Assembly (NCBI RefSeq): GCF_011045835.1
Contig: NZ_CP047349.1
Coordinates: 2,480,001-2,544,000, forward strand
DNA: 64,000 nt
Direction: 5' to 3'
Source of the DNA: Proteus terrae subsp. cibarius
GTDB lineage: Bacteria > Pseudomonadota > Gammaproteobacteria > Enterobacterales > Enterobacteriaceae
Shown: positions 48,717 to 59,896 of the stretch, one piece after another
Numbering within the stretch: the stretch's first letter is position 1
Layout: each line of letters starts with the position of its first letter
Made by a program: the position numbers and the translations under genes
The notes under the pieces: model-generated
Told to the model about the DNA's origin: nothing
Databases searched by the model: none
The model's input: the letters and a program-made list of their open reading frames with translations, nothing else

Positions 48717-49482
48717 AACATTTCACTTCATCTTTTTCCTACGCATCTTCACCTAGCATTAATGCTATTGAGACACATAAAACAAAAAATACCTCTTTTT
48801 GACAATCACGACACAGTTCCATAACGATTAATATCATTAATTAATATTTAAACATAATGAACAATAATTTATAAATTGTCTCATTTTTAGTATCAATCTG
48901 ATCACGTCTCGATGAATATTTATTGTATAAAAAAACACCTATTTATTTTTCTATTTTATTTGCATTTATCATCATAATAATAAGTTAGCTATTTTTCATA
49001 AGAAGATAATTTAAGAAGAAACTGGATTTAAATAACATCAAAAGTATTATTTATTATGATTTTCAAATAACAAATTAATTACAATATAATGTCATTTCGA
49101 TATATAAATAATTATATATCGATAGGCTTTTTTGTCAAACTTTAATTATTATTAATCATATATTTTAAATACACTTTAATAAAACAAATTAATGATATAA
49201 GCCTGTGAATTTAAAAGAACTATCCATTAATGTCATATCACTTAAAATCCCCTATTCCTTCCCCAAATTTTTATAATAGCATTCAATAGAAGAAAATAAT
49301 TATCATTTGATTTTGTCTATTTTAGTTAATTTATTTAGTGATATTTATTAACTTCTTATTCTCTATTATTTATTATTTACAACTAACTCATCACTTATGG
49401 ATTAATAAAATGGAGACGCCTTCAAATATTTATTTAACCGTCCGTATATAATATTTAGCTATAAGAAGAAACTGGAGGTTAT
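48717..49482. other. AT-rich region upstream of phsA
   Basis: About 770 bases with no supported gene. It holds a perfect 11-bp AT hairpin at 49097-49122 (TCGATATATAA...TTATATATCGA, followed by CTTTTTTG). It also holds a 15-base direct repeat, TAAGAAGAAACTGGA, at 49012-49026 and again at 49462-49476 at the phsA ribosome site. No clear FNR or NarL site was identified by eye. Confidence 0.5.
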
Positions 49483-51762
49483 ATGAGTATTAGTCGTCGT
49501 TCTTTCATTAAGGGGATGGGGATAGGATGTGTGGGTTGTACCGTGAGTAGTTTACCACCAGGTGCACTTGCATTTAATCCTGTAGATTCTCTTAAGGGTC
49601 AGTCAACATTAACACCTAGCCTGTGTGAAATGTGTTCTTATCGTTGTCCGATAGAAGCCCAGGTTGTTAACAACAAGACCGTCTTTATCCAAGGAAATAG
49701 AAATGCTGAACACCAAAGTAGCCGAGTTTGTGCAAGAGGCGGAAGTGGTGTTAGCCTAGTTAATGATCCAAACAGAATTGTCAAACCCATGAAACACAAA
49801 GGCCCACGAGGCGCTGGTGAGTGGGAAGTGATAAGCTGGGAACAAGCTTATAAAGAAATTGCAGAAAAGATGAATGCCATAAAACAAAATTATGGTGCAG
49901 AAAGTATCTCTTTTTCATCTAAATCAGGTTCACTCTCTTCTCATCTTTTCCATTTGGCGGCCGCTTTTGGCTCTCCAAACACCTTTACACACGCATCTAC
50001 TTGTCCAGCAGGAAAAGCTATCGCAGCATCCGTTATGATGGGCGGTGATCTTAAGATGGATTTAGCGAATTCTAAATATATTCTCTCTTTTGGTCATAAC
50101 CTTTATGAAGGTATTGAAGTCGCCGAAACTCATGAACTGATGACAGCACAAGAACGTGGCGCAAAACTCGTCAGTTTTGACCCTCGTTTGTCTGTTGTTT
50201 CAAGTAAAGCAGATGAGTGGTTCGCAATCCGCCCTGGTGGAGATTTACCTGTTCTGATGGCAATGTGCCATATCTTAATTAAAGAAGATCTCTACGATAA
50301 AGCGTTTATTGAGAAATTTACGATAGGTTTCCCACAATTAAAAGAGGTTCTACAAGACACAACCCCTGAATGGGCTCAAGCACATTCTGATGTTCCAGCT
50401 AAAGATATTGTTCGTATTGCTCGTGAGATTGCAGCAAAAGCACCTCACGCACTGATTATGCCAGGTCACCGCGCAACCTTTAATAAAGAAGAAATTAATA
50501 TGCGTAGAATGATCTTCACCTTCAATGCGTTACTTGGCAACATTGAACGTGAAGGCGGTATGTATCAGAAAAAAGCAGCGACAAAATACAACAAATTAGC
50601 AGGTATTGATGTTGCACCTGAATTAGCGAAACCAAGCGTTAAAGGTATGCCTGAAATTACCGCAAAACGTATTGATGCAACAGCTCCTCAATTTAAGTAC
50701 ATCAATAAAGGTGGTGGTATTGTTCAATCAATTATCGATTCAACATTAGAAGGCGTGCCGTATCAAACACGAGCATGGATTATGTCTCGTCATAACCCAT
50801 TCCAAACAGTGAGTTGTCGTCCTGATCTAGAGAAAGCCGCACAGAAATTAGACTTAATTGTTAGCTGTGATGTGTATTTAAGTGAAAGTGCCGCTTATGC
50901 CGATTATCTTTTACCTGAATGTACCTATTTAGAACGTGATGAAGAAGTTGCTGATGTTTCAGGTTTAAACCCAGCTTATGCATTACGCCAGCAAGTTGTC
51001 GAACCGATTGGTGATACTAAACCAAGTTGGTTAATTTGGATGGAATTAGGTAAAGCATTAGGATTAGAAGCCTGTTTCCCTTGGGAAAATATGGGAGTAA
51101 GACAGCTTTATCAAGTTAATGGTAGTGAAGAACTTTATAAAGAGATGCATAAAAAAGGCTATATCTCTTATGGTATTCCACTGTTATTACGCGAACCTTC
51201 TTATGTAAAAGCCTTTGTTGAGCAATATCCAGATGCAATTAAACATGTTGATAGCAACAATACAATGGAAAAAGCCCTTTCCTTTAAATCACCAAGTGGC
51301 TTAATTGAAATCTACTCTGAAGAATTAGAAAGCCGTTTAGAAAACTACGGCATTCCACGCTTCCACAACTTCCCATTAAAAGAAAAAGACGAGCTTTATT
51401 TTATCCAAGGTAAAGTCGCCGTTCATACTAATGGTGCAACACAATATGTACCGTTATTAGCTGAATTAATGTGGGAAAATCCTGTTTGGCTTCACCCTGA
51501 AACAGCTAAAAACCATGGAATTAAACATGGTGATGAAATCATTCTGGAAAACAATATAGGCAAAGAAAAAGCACATGCTTTGATAACAGAAGGCATTCGC
51601 CCTGACACTGTATTTGTTTATATGGGATCAGGTGCAAAAGCAGGTGCGAGAACAGCAGCGACTACAACAGGTGTTCACTGTGGCAACTTATTACCTCATG
51701 AAATTAGTCCTGTATCAGGTACTGATGTACATACATCAGGTGTCAGAATTAGTCGGGCTTAA
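49483..51762 (+). CDS. phsA: Thiosulfate reductase molybdoprotein PhsA
   Basis: Catalytic subunit of thiosulfate reductase, reducing thiosulfate to sulfide and sulfite in the periplasm. 759 residues and very similar throughout to Salmonella PhsA. A Tat signal opens the protein (SRRSFIKG, residues 4-11). The [4Fe-4S] cluster uses [13 protein letters not shown] and later VCARGG. The molybdenum-ligand Cys lies in [14 protein letters not shown]. The family MGD-binding blocks ([30 protein letters not shown]) are present. First gene of phsABC with ribosome site GGAGG before the ATG. Confidence 0.96.
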   Translation: MSISRRSFIKGMGIGCVGCTVSSLPPGALAFNPVDSLKGQSTLTPSLCEMCSYRCPIEAQVVNNKTVFIQGNRNAEHQSSRVCARGGSGVSLVNDPNRIVKPMKHKGPRGAGEWEVISWEQAYKEIAEKMNAIKQNYGAESISFSSKSGSLSSHLFHLAAAFGSPNTFTHASTCPAGKAIAASVMMGGDLKMDLANSKYILSFGHNLYEGIEVAETHELMTAQERGAKLVSFDPRLSVVSSKADEWFAIRPGGDLPVLMAMCHILIKEDLYDKAFIEKFTIGFPQLKEVLQDTTPEWAQAHSDVPAKDIVRIAREIAAKAPHALIMPGHRATFNKEEINMRRMIFTFNALLGNIEREGGMYQKKAATKYNKLAGIDVAPELAKPSVKGMPEITAKRIDATAPQFKYINKGGGIVQSIIDSTLEGVPYQTRAWIMSRHNPFQTVSCRPDLEKAAQKLDLIVSCDVYLSESAAYADYLLPECTYLERDEEVADVSGLNPAYALRQQVVEPIGDTKPSWLIWMELGKALGLEACFPWENMGVRQLYQVNGSEELYKEMHKKGYISYGIPLLLREPSYVKAFVEQYPDAIKHVDSNNTMEKALSFKSPSGLIEIYSEELESRLENYGIPRFHNFPLKEKDELYFIQGKVAVHTNGATQYVPLLAELMWENPVWLHPETAKNHGIKHGDEIILENNIGKEKAHALITEGIRPDTVFVYMGSGAKAGARTAATTTGVHCGNLLPHEISPVSGTDVHTSGVRISRA

Positions 51763-51776
51763 GGAAAAAAATAACA

Positions 51777-52355
51777 ATGAACAATAATGATAAACAATTT
51801 GTCATGTTACATGATGAGAAGCGTTGTATTGGCTGCCAAGCTTGTACTGTTGCGTGTAAAGTCATCAATGACATTCCTGAAGGATTTAGCCGGCTTCAAG
51901 TCCAAATTCAAGGCCCTCATGACGACGAAGCGGGTAATCCACATTACCAATTTTTCCGTGTTTCTTGCCAGCATTGTGAAGATGCACCTTGTGTTTCTGT
52001 TTGCCCTACTGGTGCCTCTTTTATTGATGAGAATGGTATCGTTCAGGTGAAAAAAGAGCTGTGTATCGGCTGCGATTACTGTGTTGGTGCTTGCCCTTAC
52101 CATGTTCGTTATATCAACCCAATGACGCATATCGCAGATAAATGTAACTTCTGTTCTGATACTCGATTAGCTAAAGGTGAATTACCTGCATGTGTATCGG
52201 TATGCCCAACAGATGCGCTTGCTTTTGGTCGCATTGACTCACCTGAAATTCAGGCTTGGATCAAACAAAAATCCGTTTATCAATACCAATTAGATAATGT
52301 CGGAAAAACAAGTTTATTCCGTCGTAAAGAAATCCATCAGGGAGATAAAGCATGA
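51777..52355 (+). CDS. phsB: Thiosulfate reductase iron-sulfur subunit PhsB
   Basis: Electron-transfer subunit with four [4Fe-4S] clusters. The Cys motifs are [35 protein letters not shown] and CNFCSDTRL...CVSVC, the DMSO-reductase-B pattern. 192 residues. It carries electrons from PhsC to PhsA. Overlaps phsC by 4 bases (ATGA). Confidence 0.96.
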   Translation: MNNNDKQFVMLHDEKRCIGCQACTVACKVINDIPEGFSRLQVQIQGPHDDEAGNPHYQFFRVSCQHCEDAPCVSVCPTGASFIDENGIVQVKKELCIGCDYCVGACPYHVRYINPMTHIADKCNFCSDTRLAKGELPACVSVCPTDALAFGRIDSPEIQAWIKQKSVYQYQLDNVGKTSLFRRKEIHQGDKA

Positions 52356-53131
52356 CTAGTATCTGGGGAGCAGAACTCCATTATACGCCAGATTATTGGC
52401 CTGTATGGTTAATGGCAGCCGGTTTATTAATCGTTGCTATGATAGCAGTATTAGTTATTCATGGCTTACTACGCTATGCCCTTGCACCAAAACATTCTGG
52501 TCATTATGAAGAAGAACGGGTTTATTTATACTCTAAAGCAATTCGTTTTTGGCACTGGGGTAATGCTTTACTGTTTATCCTATTACTATTGAGTGGATTT
52601 TTAGGGCACTTCTCTATCGGTAATGTCACTTCAATGGTGCTATTACATAAGATCTGTGGCTTTGTACTGATTGCATTTTGGATTGGTTTTATCCTTATCA
52701 ATCTAACAACCAGTAATGGTGTACATTACAAAGTAAGATTTAGTGGGCTAATTGGTCGTTGCATCAAACAAGCTCGCTTTTATCTTTATGGCATAATGAA
52801 AGGCGAACCTCATCCTTTTGCAGCAACTGAAACTGACAAGTTTAACCCTCTTCAACAACTCGCTTACTTAGGAGTGATGTTTGGTTTAGTGCCGCTGTTA
52901 TTGGTTACTGGATTATTATGTTTATATCCTGAAGTACTTGGTGAAGGCTATTGGATGCTAAAAGCACACTTAGTATTAGGGATCGTGGCATTAATGTTTA
53001 TTTGTGCGCACTTCTACTTATGTACTCTGGGTGACACTTTTACTCAAACATTCCGCAGTATGATCGATGGTCATCACCGTCACCAAAAACATGATGATCA
53101 TAGTTCAGTAACAGAAAAAACAGAGCATTAA
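52352..53131 (+). CDS. phsC: Thiosulfate reductase cytochrome b subunit PhsC
   Basis: Membrane anchor and quinol oxidase, 259 residues, a b-type cytochrome. Four main hydrophobic helices with heme-ligand candidate histidines in [19 protein letters not shown], and [19 protein letters not shown]. It hands menaquinol electrons to PhsB. A terminator follows at 53168. Confidence 0.94.
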   Translation: MTSIWGAELHYTPDYWPVWLMAAGLLIVAMIAVLVIHGLLRYALAPKHSGHYEEERVYLYSKAIRFWHWGNALLFILLLLSGFLGHFSIGNVTSMVLLHKICGFVLIAFWIGFILINLTTSNGVHYKVRFSGLIGRCIKQARFYLYGIMKGEPHPFAATETDKFNPLQQLAYLGVMFGLVPLLLVTGLLCLYPEVLGEGYWMLKAHLVLGIVALMFICAHFYLCTLGDTFTQTFRSMIDGHHRHQKHDDHSSVTEKTEH

Positions 53132-53167
53132 TTTCTCAAGATCCCTTCTGTTACGATTCATTTCCTC

Positions 53168-53195
53168 AAATGCCCGCTTAAGCGGGCATTTTTTT
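53168..53195 (+). terminator. Terminator of phsABC
   Basis: TGCCCGCTT and AAGCGGGCA form a near loop-less palindromic stem flanked by AAA and TTTTTTT, about 40 bases past phsC. Confidence 0.9.
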
Positions 53196-53401
53196 GATCT
53201 AAATTCAGAAACAATTTCATAATTTTATTATTAGCAAATACATCATTTTATTTACATGTTATTCGGTGTATAGTCGGCGCCCACCTCGCTATATACAATC
53301 TTATACAATGATGTACATTACATTCGCAACGGGTATCGTTATATAAAACTTTTAATAGCGATGGGTTTATATAACTAAAAAATACATTTAGGGAGTCTAT
53401 C

Positions 53402-55543
53402 GTGAAGAAATTTATTATTTCGACAATAGCTTGTGCTATAGCACAAACATTAGCTGTATCAGCAAGTGTAGCTGCTGAAAATGCTGAAAAAATCGTCGTT
53501 ACTGTACAGCCAGTGAATAATAGTGAAGCCGGTGCGGGATTTGTTACTCGTGAAGTTGATATGGGGCCATTAGGTGAGAAAAAATGGTTAGATACTCCTT
53601 ATACAACAAATACTTTTACTCAATCTATGATTGAAAATCAACAAGTTACCAATGTTGCTGATATCTTAAAATATAATGCCTCTTCTCAAATGCAAGCACG
53701 TGGCGGTATGGATGTTGGCCGTCCTCAAAACCGTGGAATGCAGGGCAATGTTGTTGCTAACTCTCGTTTAGATGGCGTGAATATTATTTCTACCACAGCC
53801 TTTCCTATCGAAATGCTTGATCGTGTAGATATTATTAATGGTCTAACTGGTTCACTTTATGGGCCAGCAAGCCCTAGTGGGCAATTTAATTTCACACAAA
53901 AACGTCCAACCTTAAAACGCTTAACGTCACTTAATGCAACTTATGTCAGTGATAACCAATTTAAAGGCCATCTTGATTTAGGGGGTTTTATTGATGATAA
54001 CAACACTTTTGGTTATCGCATTAATCTAATGCATGATGAAGGTAAAGGTTACGTCGCAGGTAGCAAAACACGTCGCCAGCTAATCAGTACCGCATTTGAT
54101 TGGAATATCTCGTCTGATACTGTGTTAGAAGTGAATTTTAGTGATTATTGGTTTAAAAAAATAGGTTACCCTGGTGCATTTTCTTATGGACCCAAAGTTA
54201 CCGCATTACCTGATGCGCCAGATCCAACTAAAGCCGGCTATGGTCAAGCTTTTGCTGGCGTTGATCTTCATACCAGAACAGTAAGTAGCCGACTAAAACA
54301 TGATTTTAACGAAGATTGGCAAATCAGTGCAGCAATTGGCTATCAAACGGCTGATCGCGGATTCCGTTCTGTTTCTAACCAATTAAGTCATGATGGTAAG
54401 CAATTTACACCAACGTTATCAGTACCGACAACTTATGGTCGTTTTACTATTTTAAGCCATTCTGTCAATGTTAATGGTCATGTGATGACTGGCGCACTAT
54501 CTCATGATTTAATTCTCGCCACTAGCGGTTATCGTTGGGATATTTATGGCGCAAATGGTAATGATCAAAAATTCACATTACCAACTCAAGATATTAATAA
54601 TCCACATCGTTATGATGATCCTTCTCATGAAGGCTTCTACACAGGCGCAGCTCGCACTAAAAATAGTCGCTCACAAGTTCAATCTTTTACTTTAGGTGAT
54701 ACCGTTACCTTTAATCCTCAATGGTCAGTAATGGGATCACTAAGCCAAAACTGGATCAAAGAAACGTCTTATCGTGCTGGTGGTGGAAATCACACCGAAA
54801 ATGGATTAAGCCCTACTGTCGCATTAATGTTTAAACCTATTCCTGAAGTGATGACTTATGTTTCTTATGCAGATTCATTAGAAGAAGGGGATTCAGCACC
54901 AAACACTGCCAACAACAAAAATGAAGTACTAAAACCTTATCGTAGCGAACAATGGGAAATGGGGGTTAAATCGCAAATTGGCGATCTTAATTTAAATGCA
55001 GCTATTTTCCAATTAGAGCGTCCTTTTGCCTATGTGGGTAACGACAATATCTTTAAAGAACAAGGTAAACAACGTAACCGTGGACTAGAGCTTATCGCTA
55101 ACGGAAAAGTCACTGATGAGCTTTTCGTTTTTAGTAGCATGACTTGGTTAGATCCAACTTTAACCAACACAGGAAATGCTCAAACACAAGATAAAGACGT
55201 TGTTGGCGTACCAAAATATCAAGCAAATTTATTAGCTGAATACCATTACCCTACTTTGCCTAATGTTATCTATAGCGCCAATGTTCACTACACAGGTAAG
55301 CGTGCAGCAAATACCACCAATACGATGTGGGCAAAAGCCTATACCACTCTCGATCTGGGTGCGCGTTATCAAACACAATATTGGGATAAGAAAACCACTT
55401 TCCGACTCAATTTAGATAACGTGACTAATGAGCATTACTGGGCATCTATTTTCTCTGGTAACCAAAATGGCGCAATTGGGGGAGCAAATGCTTTCTTAGG
55501 CACACCTCGCCAAGTTTCCGCTTCTGTAAGCATTGAACTCTAA
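53402..55543 (+). CDS. TonB-dependent outer-membrane receptor
   Basis: Outer-membrane active-transport receptor of the siderophore type, 713 residues. Signal peptide about residues 1-24 (ending ASVAA). The TonB-box region is EKIVVTVQP, then the plug (MIENQQVTNVADILKYN, RGGMDVGRPQNRGMQG, FPIEMLDRVDIINGLTGSLYGPASPSG) and a 22-strand barrel to the end. GTG start with GGGAG at 53391-53395. A periplasmic binding protein follows after 12 bases, so the pair imports one ligand, probably iron or heme. No Fur box was recognised. Confidence 0.9.
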   Translation: MKKFIISTIACAIAQTLAVSASVAAENAEKIVVTVQPVNNSEAGAGFVTREVDMGPLGEKKWLDTPYTTNTFTQSMIENQQVTNVADILKYNASSQMQARGGMDVGRPQNRGMQGNVVANSRLDGVNIISTTAFPIEMLDRVDIINGLTGSLYGPASPSGQFNFTQKRPTLKRLTSLNATYVSDNQFKGHLDLGGFIDDNNTFGYRINLMHDEGKGYVAGSKTRRQLISTAFDWNISSDTVLEVNFSDYWFKKIGYPGAFSYGPKVTALPDAPDPTKAGYGQAFAGVDLHTRTVSSRLKHDFNEDWQISAAIGYQTADRGFRSVSNQLSHDGKQFTPTLSVPTTYGRFTILSHSVNVNGHVMTGALSHDLILATSGYRWDIYGANGNDQKFTLPTQDINNPHRYDDPSHEGFYTGAARTKNSRSQVQSFTLGDTVTFNPQWSVMGSLSQNWIKETSYRAGGGNHTENGLSPTVALMFKPIPEVMTYVSYADSLEEGDSAPNTANNKNEVLKPYRSEQWEMGVKSQIGDLNLNAAIFQLERPFAYVGNDNIFKEQGKQRNRGLELIANGKVTDELFVFSSMTWLDPTLTNTGNAQTQDKDVVGVPKYQANLLAEYHYPTLPNVIYSANVHYTGKRAANTTNTMWAKAYTTLDLGARYQTQYWDKKTTFRLNLDNVTNEHYWASIFSGNQNGAIGGANAFLGTPRQVSASVSIEL

Positions 55544-55555
55544 GAGGAAAACGAA

Positions 55556-56602
55556 ATGTATAAAGTTTTTTTCAAAATCCTGTGCATTGCGTTACTGGGA
55601 GCTTCGGCTCTCAGTATCTCCTTTAATGTACAGGCACAACGAGTTGTTCAATATTATCAAAATCAAACCATTACTATTCCTGACTCACCCGAAAGAGTCG
55701 CCACGAGTTGGAATGCTCAAAATGCGATACTTGCTATGCTTGGTGCTGGAGATAAAATTGTTTCCACAACCGATTTAGTCAAAACTATTCCCTTTTTTAC
55801 CGAGATTGTTCCCGCTATAAAAACAGCTTCAATTTCTAGTAAAGGGAATAATGACACACTGAATATCGAAACATTAATTGTTAGCCAACCTCAAATCTTT
55901 TTTGCAACAGGAAAGCTATCTGATGCACAAATGACAGCGCTAAAAAATGCAGGGATCAGTGTTGCATTATTAAAATCAGGTTCAATGGATGCATTGTTAG
56001 AAAGAACGTTGATCACAGGTGAGATTTTAGGTTCAAGTAGTCACCAATTAGCAAACGATTATTTAGCTTACTTTCAGCGTAATGAAGCTCTTGTAAAAAG
56101 TGCGGTAAGCGAGATAAGCACTAATAAACCAATGAAGGTCTATCATGCTTTTGGTTCGCCATTAAGAACATCTGGCGCACCTTCGTTAAATCATGATTGG
56201 ATAACACTTGCAGGCGGTATTAACGTTGCAGAACATTGGTTTGATAATGTGTCAAGCCGAGCTGGTGATGTTTCCTTAGAACAAGTTATTCATGTCAATC
56301 CTGATGTCATTGTCACTATGTATGCAAGAGATACTGAAATCATTAAGAATGCACCTGAATGGCAATCCATCTCTGCCGTACGTGAAGGCCGAGTTTACAC
56401 AAATCCTAAAGGCCTATTTTGGTGGTGCCGTGAAACCACAGAGGAAGCCTTACAATTTTTATGGTTAGCGACTGTTTTATATCCAGAACAAACAAAGCAT
56501 ATTAATATCTCTAAAGAGACTCAACAATTCTATAAAACTTTTTTTAATATCACCCTCACCGATCAGCAGCTCAAACACATTCTTAAACCTCTCAAAGGCT
56601 AA
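55556..56602 (+). CDS. ABC-type periplasmic substrate-binding protein (metal/siderophore)
   Basis: Periplasmic binding protein of the FecB/BtuF fold class, 348 residues. Signal peptide to about residue 28 (ending NVQA). Two lobes (VATSWNAQNAILAMLGAG ... and NHDWITLAGGINVAEHW ... HVNPDVIVTMYARDTE) are joined by a helix. It follows the TonB receptor by 12 bases and presumably carries the same ligand across the periplasm. No permease or ATPase gene is beside it, so the inner-membrane part must be elsewhere. Confidence 0.88.
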   Translation: MYKVFFKILCIALLGASALSISFNVQAQRVVQYYQNQTITIPDSPERVATSWNAQNAILAMLGAGDKIVSTTDLVKTIPFFTEIVPAIKTASISSKGNNDTLNIETLIVSQPQIFFATGKLSDAQMTALKNAGISVALLKSGSMDALLERTLITGEILGSSSHQLANDYLAYFQRNEALVKSAVSEISTNKPMKVYHAFGSPLRTSGAPSLNHDWITLAGGINVAEHWFDNVSSRAGDVSLEQVIHVNPDVIVTMYARDTEIIKNAPEWQSISAVREGRVYTNPKGLFWWCRETTEEALQFLWLATVLYPEQTKHINISKETQQFYKTFFNITLTDQQLKHILKPLKG

Positions 56603-56610
56603 TTGTTACC

Positions 56611-56637
56611 GCCTCTTCATATTTACGATGAAGAGGC
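56611..56637 (+). terminator. Hairpin after the TonB/binding-protein pair
   Basis: GCCTCTTCAT (56611-56620) pairs perfectly with ATGAAGAGGC (56628-56637). No T-run follows, so termination may be weak or Rho-aided. Confidence 0.6.
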
Positions 56638-57198
56638 AATAATAACTCATACTACTTCTATTTTGATATTACCACTCGTTCTCTATATAGTCATTTAATG
56701 ATAAATACGTAAATATTGATCCTATGTCATTTTTTTCACTAAACGGATTTAGGGCATTTATCATATTAAACGCCACTCTTTTTAAATTTATTGGTATAAA
56801 ACGCATAAGGTCATAGGTTTAATAGCTTCAAAAATGTTATCAAGAGGTAAAATCGTGGTAGGTAATATAAGGGGTGATTTTATGAATAGCTTATTCTAAA
56901 CAAGCACTAATTAGCTGTTTTTTTATCATACAAATAAATAAAAGAATATATTTCTCCGAGCATGAAAGTCTCGGTTCATTTACAATATAATTATTCTTTT
57001 CTTATAAAAAATAAAAATTCTCATTCCCTATAAACGTAAAATGCCCTAATAAGGGCATTGATTTCATATAAAGGCTTTATATCATCTATTAAGAAAATTC
57101 TTATTATTAATCAGCTAAACAGAAACACCTATATATAAGAATTATCTTATTCAATTTAGTTATTCTAAAATTAATTACTTTTTAATTTAAGAATATTA
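56638..57198. other. AT-rich region before the MrpJ-like gene
   Basis: About 560 bases without a supported gene. A hairpin at 57040-57059 (AATGCCCT/AGGGCATT) is the likely minus-strand terminator of the MrpJ-like gene. A hydrophobic 30-codon frame from the ATG at 56724 has no ribosome site and was not called. Confidence 0.5.
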
Positions 57199-57501
57199 TT
57201 AGAAGATAGAAAGAGCCTTGCTATCGAAATGAGCTGGAATATGTTGTTCATTATGCTCAGATTCTTGAGCCATTCCGCCTGTAACTTCTTCAAAGAAGCT
57301 ACCTATATTAACGCCTAGTACTTCAAGTACTCTAACTAAGCAATCAATATCAATACGGTTTACACCACGCTCATAACGAAATAACTGTTGTTCACTAATA
57401 TCAATCTCTTTTGCTAACTGAAATACAGTATAACCTTGAGATTTTCTTAATGACTTAATTTTTTGTCCAACTGCATAAGCGACTGGATACTTGCTACTCA
57501 T
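57199..57501 (-). CDS. MrpJ-family HTH regulator (orphan)
   Basis: XRE-type helix-turn-helix protein. Start at the ATG at 57501 (MSSKYPVAYAVGQKI, 100 residues) with GAGA eight bases upstream; a GTG at 57522 has no ribosome site. The HTH is GQKIKSLRKSQGYTVFQLAKEIDISEQQLFRYERG. The EQQLFRYERG stretch corresponds to the SQQQ-x-SRYE motif of Proteus MrpJ paralogues, which repress flagellar motility and adjust fimbriae. MrpJ genes normally end fimbrial operons; none is here, so it is an orphan paralogue. Target genes unknown. Confidence 0.78.
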   Translation of the reverse strand: MSSKYPVAYAVGQKIKSLRKSQGYTVFQLAKEIDISEQQLFRYERGVNRIDIDCLVRVLEVLGVNIGSFFEEVTGGMAQESEHNEQHIPAHFDSKALSIF

Positions 57502-59690
57502 AATATTGTTCTCGCTTTTCACTTTGATTGATATCTAATTTATAATGGTGTGTTCCTGCGCAATAATATGTAAAATTATATATTATCGAGAGCACCTTTT
57601 TGTTTTAATAAAATATTATTTTTAGTAGATAAGAAATATTACAATTCATAACATGACTTATCATATGTAAATAATATACTACGCATTTAAACACTTTCAA
57701 CCAGTCAAAAAAAGACAGTGCAAGTACAATGATTTACTCATACTAGTTGATAATACCTAGGATAATGCTATATCTCCTTTATTTTCATACAGTTAAAATA
57801 TTTTACTTATAAAATCACACTTTTTTTTTCTTAAACTTTACTCACTAATTAGAATTATCATCTAGTAAAAGCTTAATTTAAAGTGTTATTATTTGAGTTG
57901 TGCAAAAATAAATCAACTTATATCAGTCTAATTTATTTAAAATAATAAATTAACCTCATAAAGGTAACGATTTTCTTATTTTTATTAAATAGCTTAAGCA
58001 ATATCAATGAAATCTGTTTTTTTTACAAACAAGCCGATATTACGCTTCCATATCAATGCGTTACATAACTTACATAAAAAAATAGATATAAATCACATTT
58101 TAAACATTTGTTAATTAATTTGTATAAGCATAAACCCTTACTCTTTCAACTAAATATATTTCAAGATCCACAATTCTTTATTACTCTAGAATAAATAAAT
58201 AATAGATTTAATTACTCATTTTTTTTGAATTTTTATTAATGAATAACTTATTTTAATTTTCAATTAGATTAAAAATCTTCTTTATGAAATAGAAAAAAAG
58301 TAAGTCTTAATATAAATATTTTTGTTTTATCAGTAGGTTATTTGAAAGCTAAGCGTATTATTATAAAAACCATTCTTTTTATGACCATGTAATACTATTC
58401 TTTCTTTTTCACTCAAATACGCGCATTTGGCACATTGTAAAAATAGAGTAATAATTACATCTTAAGTTAAATTCACAAGGGAATGAACTGTTAAATATCA
58501 ACTTTGGCATGATCTAATTTTGTTAAAAAAAATAAAAATTAACCTTTTTACATCCTAAGTAATTACACGTATTCCATATAAGAGTTATTCTTACGAGAAA
58601 ATAAACATTAATATTTTTATATAATTTATATTCCTGCCAAATGCACAAATTTCTCCATTTTTCGTAAAAAATGAAATTAACCACTTCAGGACAAATCAAT
58701 TACTGATGAAACAAGTGCTTTTTGCTTTATATCATTTACTATCCAGCTCATTATGGTGTAAAGGTTGATAAATATCAAATCTTAAACTTAGTTCGTTTTA
58801 AATCAAATAGTTATGCAAGATCTCTTACTATATCCCACCTTCAAAAAAGAAGATAAAACATCATTATATTTAACCTTTATTATTACTAGCACAATCCAAT
58901 GATTTATAAAAAGTAAGAAAGATTAACTATAAAGCCCAATTTTTATCTTTTAATCTTCTGTTTTTTTCTTAAAAAATGAGTACCACATATTTATCAATGC
59001 TGACTCAAAATGTTTTAACTTGCTCATTTTATGAGAGATATTGCTCATAAGAAATGAGCAAATAATTTATCACAGTGCATCTAAGGTTATTTAATTTTAT
59101 TAAAAAATTGGAAATACCTATACCTCCCCCCAAAAGGAGTAGGTTTTTCTTTTTCAATTAGAGTAATTTCTTTAATATTTTCAGATTGACATTTGAACCC
59201 CGCTCAAAAATAAATACATATTTTCTACTGAGCGCAATTCCTCATCAAAAATGATTCACTTAACAATAGAAGAACCTTTTCTTTTTTAAGTGGCTCCATT
59301 TAAATGATGAAAACATGACAGAATGTAAAAAAGTGTAATAAAAAAAATGACTTATGAGCACTCTTCACGACAAGTACAATGCAATAACAAGTTAAAACAG
59401 TCTTAGAAACTAAGAGCTCCAAGGGAATAAAATAAGTAGCTAAGTAAGGATAAAGAGATGATGCCAATACAAAGGGCTAGTAAAGTATGTCTATAGGGAT
59501 ATGTAGCCATAAGTGAAGCAACGAGCAACATAATAGAACAGTGCACACAGAGAAAAAGATTAAGGCTCAAAGGATGCAACTAACAGCAATAACGCAGATA
59601 GCAGGTATGAGAAACCAAATAACTATTATTAATTCTTTTAGAAAAACTCTAGGGAAGTAAATAAGAAGCGATAATGAGGATATAAAGAAG
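57502..59690. other. 2.2-kb AT-rich stretch with no recognised genes
   Basis: No open frame of credible length with a ribosome site was found on either strand. Small structures: a hairpin TTGCTCAT/AAATGAGCAA near 59039-59060, and a plus-strand terminator-like element at 59117-59155. The last ~300 bases (about 59390-59690) differ in composition, being purine-rich on the plus strand. The tRNA cluster starts at 59691 with no clear terminator after it, so part of this stretch may be tRNA-operon trailer. Confidence 0.6.
59117..59155 (+). terminator. Orphan terminator-like element
   Basis: A short imperfect stem (CCTATACCTCC with GGAGTAGG) is followed by TTTTTCTTTTT. No gene precedes it, so it may end an unannotated plus-strand RNA. 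Weak evidence. Confidence 0.35.
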
Positions 59691-59766
59691 TGGTGGGCGG
59701 TATTGGGCTCGAACCAACGACCTCCTCCTTGTAAGGGAGATGCTCTACCAACTGAGCTAACCGCCC
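59691..59766 (-). tRNA. tRNA-Val (anticodon TAC)
   Basis: 76 bases including encoded CCA; acceptor GGGCGGT/ACCGCCC, anticodon loop CTTACAA (TAC). Last gene of the minus-strand tRNA operon and identical in body to the three upstream Val genes. Confidence 0.97.
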
Positions 59767-59780
59767 GCTTTATTATTAAA

Positions 59781-59856
59781 TGGTGGGTCGTGGGCGATTC
59801 GAACGCCCGACCAATTGATTAAAAGTCAACTGCTCTACCGACTGAGCTAACGACCC
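59781..59856 (-). tRNA. tRNA-Lys (anticodon TTT)
   Basis: 76 bases including CCA; acceptor GGGTCGT/ACGACCC, anticodon loop ACTTTTAA (TTT). One of three identical adjacent Lys genes. Confidence 0.97.
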
Positions 59857-59896
59857 ATTTAATAATTTTGCGTAAATCTGTAAGTAGCTTTGTGAA

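Noticed and set aside
48717..49482. FNR or NarL site upstream of phsA
   Set aside because: No TTGAT-N4-ATCAA palindrome seen by eye; anaerobic control is plausible by pathway only.
53217..53400. Fur box before the TonB receptor
   Set aside because: Looked for GATAAT-type repeats; no convincing match, so iron control is not claimed.
56724..56816. 30-residue hydrophobic peptide frame
   Set aside because: No ribosome site, no antisense structure and no family recognised; chance in AT-rich DNA is likely.
58708..58770. 20-residue frame MKQVLFALYHLLSSSLWCKG
   Set aside because: It looks like a small membrane peptide, but there is no Shine-Dalgarno and no supporting context.
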